Program-made: the position numbers and the translations under genes | In this document: positions 36,460 to 44,479 of the stretch, one piece after another | How positions within the stretch are numbered: position 1 is the stretch's first letter | Layout: each line of letters begins with the position of its first letter | Notes under the pieces: generated by a model | Seen by the model: the letters and a program-made list of their open reading frames with translations, nothing else | Databases searched by the model: none | What the model was told of the DNA's origin: nothing | Assembly (NCBI RefSeq): GCF_049846925.1 | Contig: NZ_JBNCMT010000001.1 | Location: 267,305 to 331,304, forward strand | Source: Brevibacillus_H sp049846925 | Lineage (GTDB): Bacteria > Bacillota > Bacilli > Brevibacillales > Brevibacillaceae | DNA length: 64,000 bases | Direction of reading: 5' to 3'

Positions 36460-36732
36460 TTATGGAGTTGGAATTCCCTCTTGGCTGATATTGACCAAAA
36501 TCTCATCAAATTTACTTTGTCGAACAAGTACTTCTTTTCCTTTGATCTCATAATCATAGTCATGTTTCTTCAAGTAGTCCTCTACCTGTTGAACCTGCTT
36601 GGTGTTTAGCTCATAAGAGAAAAGCGGTACCATGGGTGAACGATCTTGCATACTGAAATATAGGATCACCGCTGCTGCAATCGCAACGATAATGAGTCCA
36701 ATTGTCATATTTCTCTTTTGAGTAGTAGCCAT
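36460..36732 (-). CDS. Small single-TM protein resembling an isolated FliF/YscJ N-terminal domain
   Basis: The 90-aa protein has one TM helix (about 9-28, IGLIIVAIAAAVILYF) and a soluble part starting SPMVPLFSYELNTKQVQQVEDYL and closing DEILVNISQEGIPTP. This matches the first ring domain of FliF from this same window (VPLYDQKLSEQEVGVIKQEL ... VVVDLAAQGIP): same VPL start, same Val/Leu spacing, same Y-x-I-x-G, same terminal GIP. The FliF fold would be cut off right after it. It is the last gene of an Fnr-driven unit (hemerythrin, radical SAM, ywiC). A GTG two codons upstream is an alternative start. Function is unknown. Confidence 0.75.
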   Translation of the reverse strand: MATTQKRNMTIGLIIVAIAAAVILYFSMQDRSPMVPLFSYELNTKQVQQVEDYLKKHDYDYEIKGKEVLVRQSKFDEILVNISQEGIPTP

Positions 36733-36821
36733 AATCACATCTCCTCCTCAGTTGTTTTTGGGAAAACCAACTAGAGTAGATGCTATCAAATTTTCACACG
36801 ATGGTCAAATTAGCAGGAATT

Positions 36822-37574
36822 TTATAGCAAAATAAAAGCTCCGGCGAGGAACCATACCGAATTGACAATCTCGGTAATTCCTACTGTCATCGGTGTTAGT
36901 TTATTGATCTTTAAAACAGAAATCATTTTAATGCAGCCTGGAATAAACAGAAGTGCAATCATTGAAGGTGCGTGCAGGATCAGCACGGCGGCAATGACGA
37001 CCAGATGGAACAGTATCCCAATAATCCGGAAGCTTTGATTGGTTTTTTCACGAAAAAGTGCTTTTACATAAAAGACACTTCCCGTGAAGTAGATGATGTT
37101 CAAAAGCATTGCCAACAGGATACTTTCCTGACTCACTTCTTGCCCAAGGTAGGCAGCAATCGGCAGTAGCATGGTGAGTGCCGTAATTCCGACCAGGTCG
37201 TTTCCAAAATTGCGTTCCTTTTTCTTCACGATGAACAGAGCGGAAATACCCAGCAACGGAATCATAGCAAGCATCGGTACAAACGCTGTTGGTTTTACAA
37301 GGAAGGGGGCGAGCAAAAACAAACCCGCCACACCGGAAAATACAGATACAGAAAGAAGTGATTCACGCAATCTTTTTGGCTGACGAACGACGGTTAACAT
37401 CGCATTCATCGCTAAATATCCAAAGAACATTCCGATTCCTGCCAACAGATGCCAAAAAGTTGCACCTGAAATAGCTATGCCTAATAGAAACGGCATAATC
37501 AGCATAGCCCATGCGCCATGCTCACGCGGAAAAATCCAAACCCGTTTTGAGTTCTTCGTTGTTACTGCGTGCAT
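36822..37574 (-). CDS. ywiC: YwiC-like integral membrane protein
   Basis: 250-aa protein with about seven TM helices and the YwiC N-terminal motif PREHGAWAMLIMPFLLG. In B. subtilis ywiC sits in the narK-fnr-ywiC-narGHJI cluster, and here it also lies in the nitrate-respiration island. The function is not established. The ATG overlaps the end of the upstream radical SAM gene by 13 nt, so the two are translationally coupled. Confidence 0.88.
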   Translation of the reverse strand: MHAVTTKNSKRVWIFPREHGAWAMLIMPFLLGIAISGATFWHLLAGIGMFFGYLAMNAMLTVVRQPKRLRESLLSVSVFSGVAGLFLLAPFLVKPTAFVPMLAMIPLLGISALFIVKKKERNFGNDLVGITALTMLLPIAAYLGQEVSQESILLAMLLNIIYFTGSVFYVKALFREKTNQSFRIIGILFHLVVIAAVLILHAPSMIALLFIPGCIKMISVLKINKLTPMTVGITEIVNSVWFLAGAFILL

Positions 37575-38650
37575 GCAACCTCACTCTCCTGCCAGCCTTT
37601 CGGAATGTAAACACATGATGGATCGCTTTCGAGATAATCCCCTGTGATACCATACGCACGTGCACGAGAACCACCGCATAGCTTACGGAATTCACAGGCA
37701 CCACATTTTCCTTTTAATTTGCTAGGATCACGCAAGTCCTTGAAAATCTGATTCTCACGATAAATCTCCGCTAGCGGTGTCTCTCTCACATTTCCTGCTA
37801 CGATTGGTAAGAATCCGCTTGGTTGCACTTCCCCAATATGCGAAATAAACACAAATCCATTACCGTCATTCACGCCTGATTCAGCTCGACCCAAGAAATC
37901 CGGTCGTTTTTCTTTGAGGTCGATTTTACCGCTAGCTTGAATCGCTTCTTTATTTTGTAGAGCAACCCTTCTAAAGGCAGGTGCTGCTGTCGTCTTGATG
38001 CCATAGCTGACTTCTCTTGTTTTCTTCAAGAGCCAGTTGAAAATGCGCTCATGTTCTTCTGCTGAAACCATATCATCCATTTGTCCACGTCCAGTAGGCA
38101 CCAGGAAGAATACGCTCCAGAGAACGGCTCCCCACTCTTCAACGAGTGCAGCCATTTCTTCCAGTTTATCAGCATTGTAACGGGAAACCGTTGTATTAAT
38201 TTGAATCGGGAGACCAAGCTCCTTCAAATTTGCCAGTGCTTTTACTGTCAGATCAAAAGATCCTCTGGTTCCTCTGAATTTATCGTGAATCTCGGCATTT
38301 GGACCATCGACACTGAAGGCCCAGCGTGCAAGACCAGCTTCTTTTGCTTTTGCCATCGCATCTAACGTTACACGAGGTGTTGCACTAGGGGTCATGGATA
38401 CTCGCAAGCCCTTGGAAATGGCATAACGAGTAAGGTCTTGCAAATCAGGGCGCATCAGAGGATCGCCACCTGTGAATACGAGTAATGGATCACCCATTTG
38501 CGCAATTTGATCAATTAGATTCTTGCCTTCTTCATTCGACAACTGTCGTGGATCCGCTAATGGTTGAGCTTCGGCACGACAATGCAAACATTTCAATGCA
38601 CAGGCTCGAGTAACTTCCCAAATAACTATAAATGGATTCTGATCGTACAT
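37562..38650 (-). CDS. Radical SAM/SPASM protein of the NirJ/AhbD-like group
   Basis: Radical S-adenosylmethionine enzyme. The CxxxCxxC cluster is TRACALKCLHCRAEA near the N-terminus, followed by VFTGGDPLMRPDL (GGxP-type SAM contact), and a C-terminal SPASM-like region with C-GACEFRKLC-GGSRARA and a last Cys in SDPSCVY for auxiliary clusters. It resembles TIGR04053 and the NirJ/Ahb enzymes that act on siroheme-derived porphyrins. ATG 38650 is chosen for its GGAG spacing; a GTG three codons upstream is possible. It lies in the Fnr-driven unit with hemerythrin. Confidence 0.85.
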   Translation of the reverse strand: MYDQNPFIVIWEVTRACALKCLHCRAEAQPLADPRQLSNEEGKNLIDQIAQMGDPLLVFTGGDPLMRPDLQDLTRYAISKGLRVSMTPSATPRVTLDAMAKAKEAGLARWAFSVDGPNAEIHDKFRGTRGSFDLTVKALANLKELGLPIQINTTVSRYNADKLEEMAALVEEWGAVLWSVFFLVPTGRGQMDDMVSAEEHERIFNWLLKKTREVSYGIKTTAAPAFRRVALQNKEAIQASGKIDLKEKRPDFLGRAESGVNDGNGFVFISHIGEVQPSGFLPIVAGNVRETPLAEIYRENQIFKDLRDPSKLKGKCGACEFRKLCGGSRARAYGITGDYLESDPSCVYIPKGWQESEVACTQ

Positions 38651-38668
38651 TTCTTTCACTCCTACACC

Positions 38669-39211
38669 CTATTTAGAAACCTTGGCAGTCTCGCGTCTTG
38701 CTTGCAAAGCATGCAGCACCTGAGCTTTCTGAAAGTCAGTTAAGATCTGTTCTGCCATTGGAAATAACACACAATTTTCTTTATACATATGGTCGGCCAG
38801 AAATTCATCAACCTGGTAGAGAAGTTCAATAAGCCTGTTTGTCTTCTGGTGAATCATCTTACAGGACTCAACCTCTACCACCAATTCGTCAACTAATGAA
38901 CGCAAGGTCTGATGCTCTCCATTCATAAGTGAAATCGGACCATTTGCCTGACCTAAAACCTCAGCGATTTGAGGAAATAGAATTTGCTCTTCTTCTATTA
39001 AATGGTTTTCCAGTTCATGCCGCAGGAATTGAGTGAAACTGTCAATGATTTGTCGATTTTCTTCGGACCAGATTTGATCACTCAAAATAGCCACCTTGAT
39101 ACTCTCCAAACGATCTTCTACAACATCGTGATCTCTATAGTAAAATGCGAGTAGCTCCGAACGATTGGGGTGACCATACTTCAACCTACAACTACCCGTG
39201 GTATGCGGCAT
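38669..39211 (-). CDS. Hemerythrin-like HHE protein
   Basis: 180-aa helical bundle with the diiron ligands in YYRDHDVVEDRLE, FLRHELENHLIEEEQILFP, NGEHQTLR and FLADHMYKENCVLFP, the HHE pattern seen in the C-terminal domain of RIC/YtfE/ScdA Fe-S repair proteins and in oxygen/NO sensors. The start at 39211 follows AAGGGAGG; an upstream GTG frame to 39241 lacks a site. It is the first gene of a unit directed by the Fnr box at 39267-39282. Confidence 0.88.
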   Translation of the reverse strand: MPHTTGSCRLKYGHPNRSELLAFYYRDHDVVEDRLESIKVAILSDQIWSEENRQIIDSFTQFLRHELENHLIEEEQILFPQIAEVLGQANGPISLMNGEHQTLRSLVDELVVEVESCKMIHQKTNRLIELLYQVDEFLADHMYKENCVLFPMAEQILTDFQKAQVLHALQARRETAKVSK

Positions 39212-39239
39212 TTCCTTTCCCTCCCTTACTGATACACCC

Positions 39240-39310
39240 ATCGTATCTTAATTTGTCAAAGAAAGTTGTGAAAAAAATCACATCTACGTGCCTATCCAGT
39301 TGCTACAATG
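39240..39310. promoter_or_regulatory. Fnr box with divergent promoters (hemerythrin unit and nirJ-like gene)
   Basis: TGTGAAAAAAATCACA (39267-39282) is a perfect TGTGA-N6-TCACA site. A -10 TACAAT (39305-39310) on the plus strand and TACGAT (39245-39240) on the minus strand both begin 29.5-30.5 bp from its centre, the class II geometry, so one box should activate both directions under oxygen limitation. Confidence 0.85.
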
Positions 39311-39341
39311 AGTCTATGCATTAACAAGGAGGGAACTACAC

Positions 39342-40523
39342 ATGATTGGATTATCCAGTCTGCTTGAAACAACCCAAACCTTTGGGGACAAACTACGTTA
39401 CTCTGAAGAAGCTCGTGGTCAAAACAGAGGTACCCATGAAGGTCACGGACCCGTTGTGGTTTGGAATATTACCAGAACTTGCAATCTCAACTGTTTGCAC
39501 TGCTACTCCAGTTCTGAAGCAATACAATATGAAGGTGAATTTAGCACCGAGGAAGCGAAAAACGTAATTGATCAGCTTGCCGATGCGAAAGTTCCTGTCA
39601 TTCTTTTCTCTGGTGGTGAGCCGCTCATCCGCCCAGACATCCTTGAACTTGCTGAATATGCAATTGGCAAAGGGATCCGCATTACATTCTCTACAAACGG
39701 TACACTTATTAATGAAGAAAAAGCGAAAAAATTAAAAGAACTCGGCGTAAGTTATGTGGGAATCAGCTTGGATGGTATCGGAGAAATCCACGATAAATTC
39801 CGCCGTAAAGAGGGCGCATTCGAATTGACGCTCAAAGGTATCCGCAACTGCTTGGCAATCGGACAAAAAGTAGGATTGCGTTTTACCATGAATCGTCACA
39901 ATATCGAATCATTGCCTAGCATTCTGGAATTAATGGAAAAAGAGAATATTCCACGTGCATGCTTCTACCATCTTGTGTACGCTGGTCGTGGCGCAGTGGA
40001 AGATGATATTACACATGAGCAATCCCGTGAAGCACTTGACTTGATTATCGATGCAATTAAACGTTTTGCAGATAAAGGCGAGGCACGTGAAATCCTGACA
40101 GTAGACAACCATGCAGATGGCGTGTATCTCTACCTGAAAACAAAAGAAGAAAACCCTGAACTTGCAGAGCGCATCTATGAAAAATTGTTGCGCAATGGTG
40201 GTAACCGTTCTGGTGTTGCTCTTTGCAATATTGACCACCGTGGTAACATTCACGCAGATCAGTTCAGTCAAAATATTACGTTCGGAAATCTTCGTGAAAA
40301 GAGCTTCAAGGAAATTTGGGAAAGCGACCACCCGATCCTCACTGGTCTTCGCAACCGCAAAGAAATGATCAAAGGCCGCTGTGCTGAGTGCAAATACTTT
40401 GAAGTATGTAACGGAAACTTCCGCCCTCGTGCTCTTGGCTACTATGGCGACTATTGGGAATCCGATCCACAATGCTTCCTGACAGATGAAGAAATCGGTC
40501 TTACCCCTGTGAAAAACGGTTAA
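39342..40523 (+). CDS. NirJ-like radical SAM/SPASM protein
   Basis: 393-aa radical SAM protein with the CxxxCxxC motif in TRTCNLNCLHCYSSSEA, FSGGEPLIRPDI, and a SPASM region CAECKYFEVCNGNFRPRALGYYGDYWESDPQC supplying auxiliary-cluster cysteines. The overall pattern is that of NirJ (heme d1 biosynthesis) and AhbC (siroheme decarboxylase step in the alternative heme route). No nirS lies in the window, so heme d1 itself is not guaranteed. Transcription starts at the Fnr-dependent divergent promoter; it ends at the bidirectional terminator at 40540-40568. Confidence 0.87.
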   Translation: MIGLSSLLETTQTFGDKLRYSEEARGQNRGTHEGHGPVVVWNITRTCNLNCLHCYSSSEAIQYEGEFSTEEAKNVIDQLADAKVPVILFSGGEPLIRPDILELAEYAIGKGIRITFSTNGTLINEEKAKKLKELGVSYVGISLDGIGEIHDKFRRKEGAFELTLKGIRNCLAIGQKVGLRFTMNRHNIESLPSILELMEKENIPRACFYHLVYAGRGAVEDDITHEQSREALDLIIDAIKRFADKGEAREILTVDNHADGVYLYLKTKEENPELAERIYEKLLRNGGNRSGVALCNIDHRGNIHADQFSQNITFGNLREKSFKEIWESDHPILTGLRNRKEMIKGRCAECKYFEVCNGNFRPRALGYYGDYWESDPQCFLTDEEIGLTPVKNG

Positions 40524-40539
40524 TTGAACGAAATAAATG

Positions 40540-40568
40540 AAACCCCTCAATCACTGATTGAGGGGTTT
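40540..40568. terminator. Bidirectional terminator
   Basis: A 12-bp perfect stem (40540-40551 with 40557-40568), five-base loop, A-run before and GTTTTG after. It separates the nirJ-like gene from the convergent MIP18-family gene. Confidence 0.85.
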
Positions 40569-40586
40569 GTTTTGTAGACTTTCTGA

Positions 40587-40889
40587 TTAGAGTCTGCCAA
40601 GCTGTTTGCGAGCGGCATCTGTCATTTTGTCAGGAGACCATGCTGGCGCCCAAACGAGATCAACTGTCACCAGATTAATCCCTGCTGATTTGAGTACCGA
40701 TTTCACCCCGCCTACAATGCTGTCGTGCAATGGGCAACCTGGTGTCGTTAAAGTCATCGTAACAATTACTTCTTCCCCATTCTCTGATTGCTCGATATTG
40801 TAAACCAATCCCAGATCAACGATATTAACTCCCAATTCAGGGTCGATTACACTTTTAAGCAGTTCTTTCAATTGATCATTTGTATGCAT
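40587..40889 (-). CDS. MIP18/PaaD-family Fe-S assembly protein (DUF59)
   Basis: 100-aa protein of the SufT/PaaD/MIP18 family that aids iron-sulfur cluster assembly in target enzymes. Motifs: VIDPELGVNIVDLGLVY and TTPGCPLHDSIVGGVKSVL, with the conserved single Cys. It is the second gene after the oxidase-like membrane gene and would suit an island full of Fe-S enzymes. Confidence 0.88.
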   Translation of the reverse strand: MHTNDQLKELLKSVIDPELGVNIVDLGLVYNIEQSENGEEVIVTMTLTTPGCPLHDSIVGGVKSVLKSAGINLVTVDLVWAPAWSPDKMTDAARKQLGRL

Positions 40890-40940
40890 GTTGTTTTCCT
40901 CCTTTATTTATAAGCAAGTATATTGCAAAGTAGATATTCC

Positions 40941-42182
40941 TTATCTGCGAAATACCAAAGCGATTTGACTGGCGTACACAATTGACAATAAAGAGATGAT
41001 CAACTGCAAATAGAATTGCACAGATGAGATTCCAAACATCACTGTGATTCCGAATATTACATGAGCAACCAGCAACACTCTCAAAATGTTCGAGAATGAT
41101 TTCTCTACTAATAGCTGAGCCAAGGCTGGTACTCCTGGCTTACCCATCTGGGAGCTATATTTGTGTGTCCACCAAAGAAACGGAACAATTTTTGACATGT
41201 AACACAATATGCTGCCATTCACCCACAATAAGAGAAAGAAGTAAAAAGCGCCTCGAATAAAGAATTCATTCACCCATAAGCTCGGGAATGCCCCTAATGC
41301 CAACAAAACAAGTACAAAAAATACGGATGTCCCTCTCACTACCCATATAGCGCTGACAATACCTGCTCCAGGACTTGCCTTGTGACGATGCTTGTTCATC
41401 TGTTCTACATGATACCAGTAAAGCCCAAAACCAATCGTAACAAGCAGCAAATTGATCCACAGGATGATCGTCGACAGACCTAAGAATAATGACAAGGCCA
41501 TACCGATCATTCCTGCAGTCATCAGTCCGACGATCCATGGTTCAATACGCTGCGAATAATTGTGGGCTAGTAAGAACATCGGCAAAAGCTTAAAACTGAA
41601 CCCAACGATTAAGAGTCCAAACCATCCAATTACGCCTAGCCAGATATGTGTGGGAAGCAAGGAATCGTGCAGATTGCCAAGGAAGGCTAGCGAAAAGTCG
41701 ACTCCCATCAGAGCACCCGTTGCAGCAGTTAGCAGCAGTGCAACAATGGAGATCGTGACCGCAGCGGTGATGCTGTTCCAATTTTTTGCCTGCATGACGG
41801 TTGCCAAAATATTTATTACAAACAAGCAGATCCCAATAAAGACAAAGATTGCTGATCCCATCAACAGTTTGAGATCGAAGTGATAAAAGGCATGTGCTAA
41901 ACCAAGAACCCCTATACTATAGGCTACAAAATGCATATAGCAGAGTTTTTCACTGTATACTTGCCTCTGCAATACGACCTGCAGCAATTGATAGATGGCA
42001 CCCATGGCAATCATTGAACCCCATCCCAAAACGCCAAGGTGAGCAAGACTCCAGCCGTATGGGATACGGATGCTGTTTTCAGCATAGAATTGGGGATCTA
42101 CTAAAGCGAACAGATTGAAGAAAATGAATAACAGGATGCCAACCCCGATAAACAAAAAGGGGACACGAAATGTATTTTGCAA
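40941..42182 (-). CDS. Twelve-helix heme-copper-oxidase-subunit-I-like membrane protein
   Basis: 413-aa very hydrophobic protein with about 12 TM helices. Several His are positioned in helices as in CcoN/NorB subunits: SLAHLGVLGWGSM, FYHFDLKLL, PTHIWLGVIGWFG. I do not see the full set of six metal-ligand His or the Cu-B region of a working oxidase, so a heme-binding relative (NnrS-like or an oxidase paralogue) is likelier than a terminal oxidase. An Fnr-type box (42253-42268) stands 29.5 bp from a -10 TAGGAT. The MIP18-family gene follows 51 bp downstream. Confidence 0.65.
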   Translation of the reverse strand: MQNTFRVPFLFIGVGILLFIFFNLFALVDPQFYAENSIRIPYGWSLAHLGVLGWGSMIAMGAIYQLLQVVLQRQVYSEKLCYMHFVAYSIGVLGLAHAFYHFDLKLLMGSAIFVFIGICLFVINILATVMQAKNWNSITAAVTISIVALLLTAATGALMGVDFSLAFLGNLHDSLLPTHIWLGVIGWFGLLIVGFSFKLLPMFLLAHNYSQRIEPWIVGLMTAGMIGMALSLFLGLSTIILWINLLLVTIGFGLYWYHVEQMNKHRHKASPGAGIVSAIWVVRGTSVFFVLVLLALGAFPSLWVNEFFIRGAFYFFLLLWVNGSILCYMSKIVPFLWWTHKYSSQMGKPGVPALAQLLVEKSFSNILRVLLVAHVIFGITVMFGISSVQFYLQLIISLLSIVYASQIALVFRR

Positions 42183-42225
42183 CGAATATCACCTGCCCGA
42201 TAAGTGAGTTGGGTTTTTCTTCTTT

Positions 42226-42268
42226 ATCCTACCCAATTATACAATACAAACGTGTGAGACAGATCACG
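42226..42268 (-). promoter_or_regulatory. Fnr box and promoter of the oxidase-like gene
   Basis: TGTGAGACAGATCACG (42253-42268) has one mismatch to TGTGA-N6-TCACA. On the minus strand TAGGAT (42231-42226) begins 29.5 bp from the box centre; a closer TATAAT (42241-42236) is an alternative -10 but at unusual spacing. Confidence 0.75.
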
Positions 42269-42377
42269 AAACGAGAATCTTTTTCAATCGCAGTTGCAGC
42301 TACTGAAACCATCTGAATGACAATTCGTATATAAATGGAAGAACAACAGATCACTCAAGGGGTAGGTGTTCGATGTG

Positions 42378-42586
42378 TCAAAGAAAGAATTTGCTAAGGG
42401 AGTCTGGAAGGGATTTTCGCAAACTTCTATTTTTGATAAAGATTGTCTGCAAATGCTTCAAGCCAGCAGCCGATTACCGAGTTTACGCTACGTCAGTTCT
42501 GGGATCATGTCACGGGGAAAAAGAAGTTGTCCAAAGATGAGGTGGAACAATTAAAGCGCCAATCAAAATACTCACGTTTCCTGTAA
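42378..42586 (+). pseudogene. Small protein gene with a frameshift
   Basis: An open frame from GTG 42378 codes SKKEFAKGVWKGFSQTSIFDKD and then continues into sequence that looks random. In another frame the same segment reads QQPITEFTLRQFWDHVTGKKKLSKDEVEQLKRQSKYSRFL and stops at 42586. Both halves have natural amino-acid use and fit one protein of about 69 aa if one base is restored between about 42445 and 42480. An AGGTG site precedes the start and a strong terminator follows. It is either a recent mutation or a sequencing error. No known family recognised. Confidence 0.55.
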
Positions 42587-42636
42587 GAATACCCACCCGA
42601 CACAAGCTATCGCTGGCACCGGGCGGGGCCCCTACG

Positions 42637-42669
42637 AAAAAAGTGCGAGTAAAAAACTCGCACTTTTTT
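42637..42669. terminator. Bidirectional terminator, 14-bp stem
   Basis: AAAAAAGTGCGAGT (42637-42650) and ACTCGCACTTTTTT (42656-42669) form a perfect stem with an A5 loop. It ends nreC on the minus strand (overlapping its stop) and the small frameshifted gene on the plus strand. Confidence 0.88.
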
Positions 42670-43324
42670 ATTCAAAATCCAGTAAACCTTTTTTCACCGC
42701 ATAACGAACAAGGTCAGGACGTGTTTTCAAATGAAGTTTTTCCATGATCTTCGACTTGTGTGTCTCAATTGTTTTCACTGATACAATCAGTTGCTCAGCG
42801 ATCTCTTTATTCGAATAGCCTTTTGCAATAAGCACGAGGATCTCACGTTCACGATCAGTCAGCACGTCAAATTTCCCCTGCTCTTCCCCGCTTTGTACAC
42901 GTTGCAGGAACTCTTGAATTAACGATTTCGTTGCCGACGGATATAAATAGGCAGCTCCCTGGAAGACGGTTCGAATCGCAGAAATCAAATCCAGATCAGG
43001 AGCACTTTTCAGAATATAGCCGGACGCACCTGCTTGTAGAACACGAAAGAGGTATTCCTCATCGTCATGCATCGTCAGCACGAGGATATCAATTTGAGGT
43101 GCTGCTGCCTTCAAACGAGTGGTTGCAGAAAGACCATTCTCCCCAGGAGGCATGCTTAAATCCATTAAAACGATATCAGGCTTGAACTCCATTGCTTTGT
43201 CAAATGCCTCTTTACCGTCTGCTGCCGTGCCGACTACTTCCATATCCTCTTGTGCATTAATCAGCATCGACAGACCCGAGCGGACAATCGCATGATCATC
43301 TGCTATAAGTACCCGTATCGACAT
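42668..43324 (-). CDS. nreC: NreC, nitrate-responsive NarL-type response regulator
   Basis: 218-aa response regulator: receiver with acidic DD at 9-10 and Asp55 in LMDLSMPPGENG, and a C-terminal LuxR-type HTH (LTDREREILVLIAKGYSNKEIAEQLIVSVKTIETHKSKIMEKL). It follows a kinase with an oxygen-sensing cysteine cluster, so it is the partner NreC. The ATG 43324 has a GGGG site and overlaps nreB by 29 nt; an upstream ATG frame (43345) adds a poor tail. It probably binds the AGGGAA/TTCCCT dyads at the nreA, narG and narK promoters. Confidence 0.9.
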   Translation of the reverse strand: MSIRVLIADDHAIVRSGLSMLINAQEDMEVVGTAADGKEAFDKAMEFKPDIVLMDLSMPPGENGLSATTRLKAAAPQIDILVLTMHDDEEYLFRVLQAGASGYILKSAPDLDLISAIRTVFQGAAYLYPSATKSLIQEFLQRVQSGEEQGKFDVLTDREREILVLIAKGYSNKEIAEQLIVSVKTIETHKSKIMEKLHLKTRPDLVRYAVKKGLLDFE

Positions 43325-44390
43325 GCAATGGTTCCCCTTTCTCATTGACAGGAATCAATACTTTAATGGTTGTTCCTTTGCCGGGGGCCGATTGAATATC
43401 TACTTCTCCACCGAGAAGGCTCGCTCGTTCTTTCATGCCGTACAATCCAAGTCCTGTACCCAATATACGAAGTTGATTTAAATCAAAACCTCGGCCAAAG
43501 TCTTCTATAGATAATTCTATCATTTTGCCCAAGTCTCGGAAACGGACAAATAATTTATCAGTATCCGCATATTTAGCAGCGTTGATCATCGCTTCCTGAC
43601 AAATTCGGTAGAGAGCAGTCTCCACAGACGAATGGAATCTTCGTCTAGAGCCAACAACATCCAATTCTGTCACAATCCCGAATGTATCTTCATATCGCTT
43701 GGAATAAGAGCGGATAGCCGGGATCAACCCCAGGTCATCCAGCGCAGACGGGCGCAACTCTACAGCCATGCTCTTAACTTCATCCAGAGCTCGTGCTGTC
43801 ATTTGTTGAATGTCGACAAGCAAGTTCTTCAGCTCCGTATCGACGTTAGCTTGATTTACTACTTTCAACCCGACCACGATACTGTAAAGCGCTTGACCGA
43901 CACCATCATGCAAATCACGTGAAATGCGTTTGCGCTCTTCTTCTTGTGCTTGAATAATGTAGTTGGTAATTTGACGTTGGAACCGTTCTCGCTCCATCCG
44001 ATGCTGCTCGGTCATGTCACGTAAAATGACAACCATAGCTAAATCCGCTTCCTCGGGCAATCGAGTAGAGCTGGCTGCTATGGTAAACTGGCGCCCATCT
44101 TTTGCAGTTATGTGCATTTCAAAGGAAGGCATGGATTGCATAGTTGAAAAACATTCGTTACAGGTTATTTCCTCTGTTCCGGTAGCCATGCCACGACAAA
44201 TATTACAAAAGGGTACTTTTCCTATTAATTCTTCGGCAGGATATCCGGTTATTTTTTCTGCTGCACGGTTTGCACCTATAACAAACCCTTCCTTACTAAC
44301 AACTAGGATAGCGTCAGTCACATTCTCAAAAATAGAATGCAGGATAGAGGATGTATTATAGGTGGCACTCACATTTGCCAACCAAGCCAT
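43296..44390 (-). CDS. nreB: NreB, oxygen-sensing histidine kinase
   Basis: 364-aa soluble kinase with no TM helix. A PAS domain (about 14-130) contains C62-x2-C65-x11-C77-x2-C80, exactly the spacing that holds the oxygen-labile [4Fe-4S] cluster in Staphylococcus carnosus NreB. The HisKA_3 phosphoacceptor is His161 in RISRDLHDGVGQAL, and a HATPase domain ends with GTGLGLYGMKERASLLGGEVDI. Oxygen loss should activate it, and NreA gates it with nitrate. Its end overlaps nreC. Confidence 0.93.
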   Translation of the reverse strand: MAWLANVSATYNTSSILHSIFENVTDAILVVSKEGFVIGANRAAEKITGYPAEELIGKVPFCNICRGMATGTEEITCNECFSTMQSMPSFEMHITAKDGRQFTIAASSTRLPEEADLAMVVILRDMTEQHRMERERFQRQITNYIIQAQEEERKRISRDLHDGVGQALYSIVVGLKVVNQANVDTELKNLLVDIQQMTARALDEVKSMAVELRPSALDDLGLIPAIRSYSKRYEDTFGIVTELDVVGSRRRFHSSVETALYRICQEAMINAAKYADTDKLFVRFRDLGKMIELSIEDFGRGFDLNQLRILGTGLGLYGMKERASLLGGEVDIQSAPGKGTTIKVLIPVNEKGEPLHVDTGTYSR

Positions 44391-44479
44391 GGTAACGTCC
44401 CCTTTTTCCGTTTGTTACTTCCATCATAAAATGATTAATCAGGCTTTTCAACATATTAAACATATTAACGTCATTAATT

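Noticed and set aside
42366..42554. An intact 62-codon gene in the first frame
   Set aside because: The second half of this frame reads like random sequence, while another frame carries the natural-looking C-terminus; treated as a frameshifted gene.
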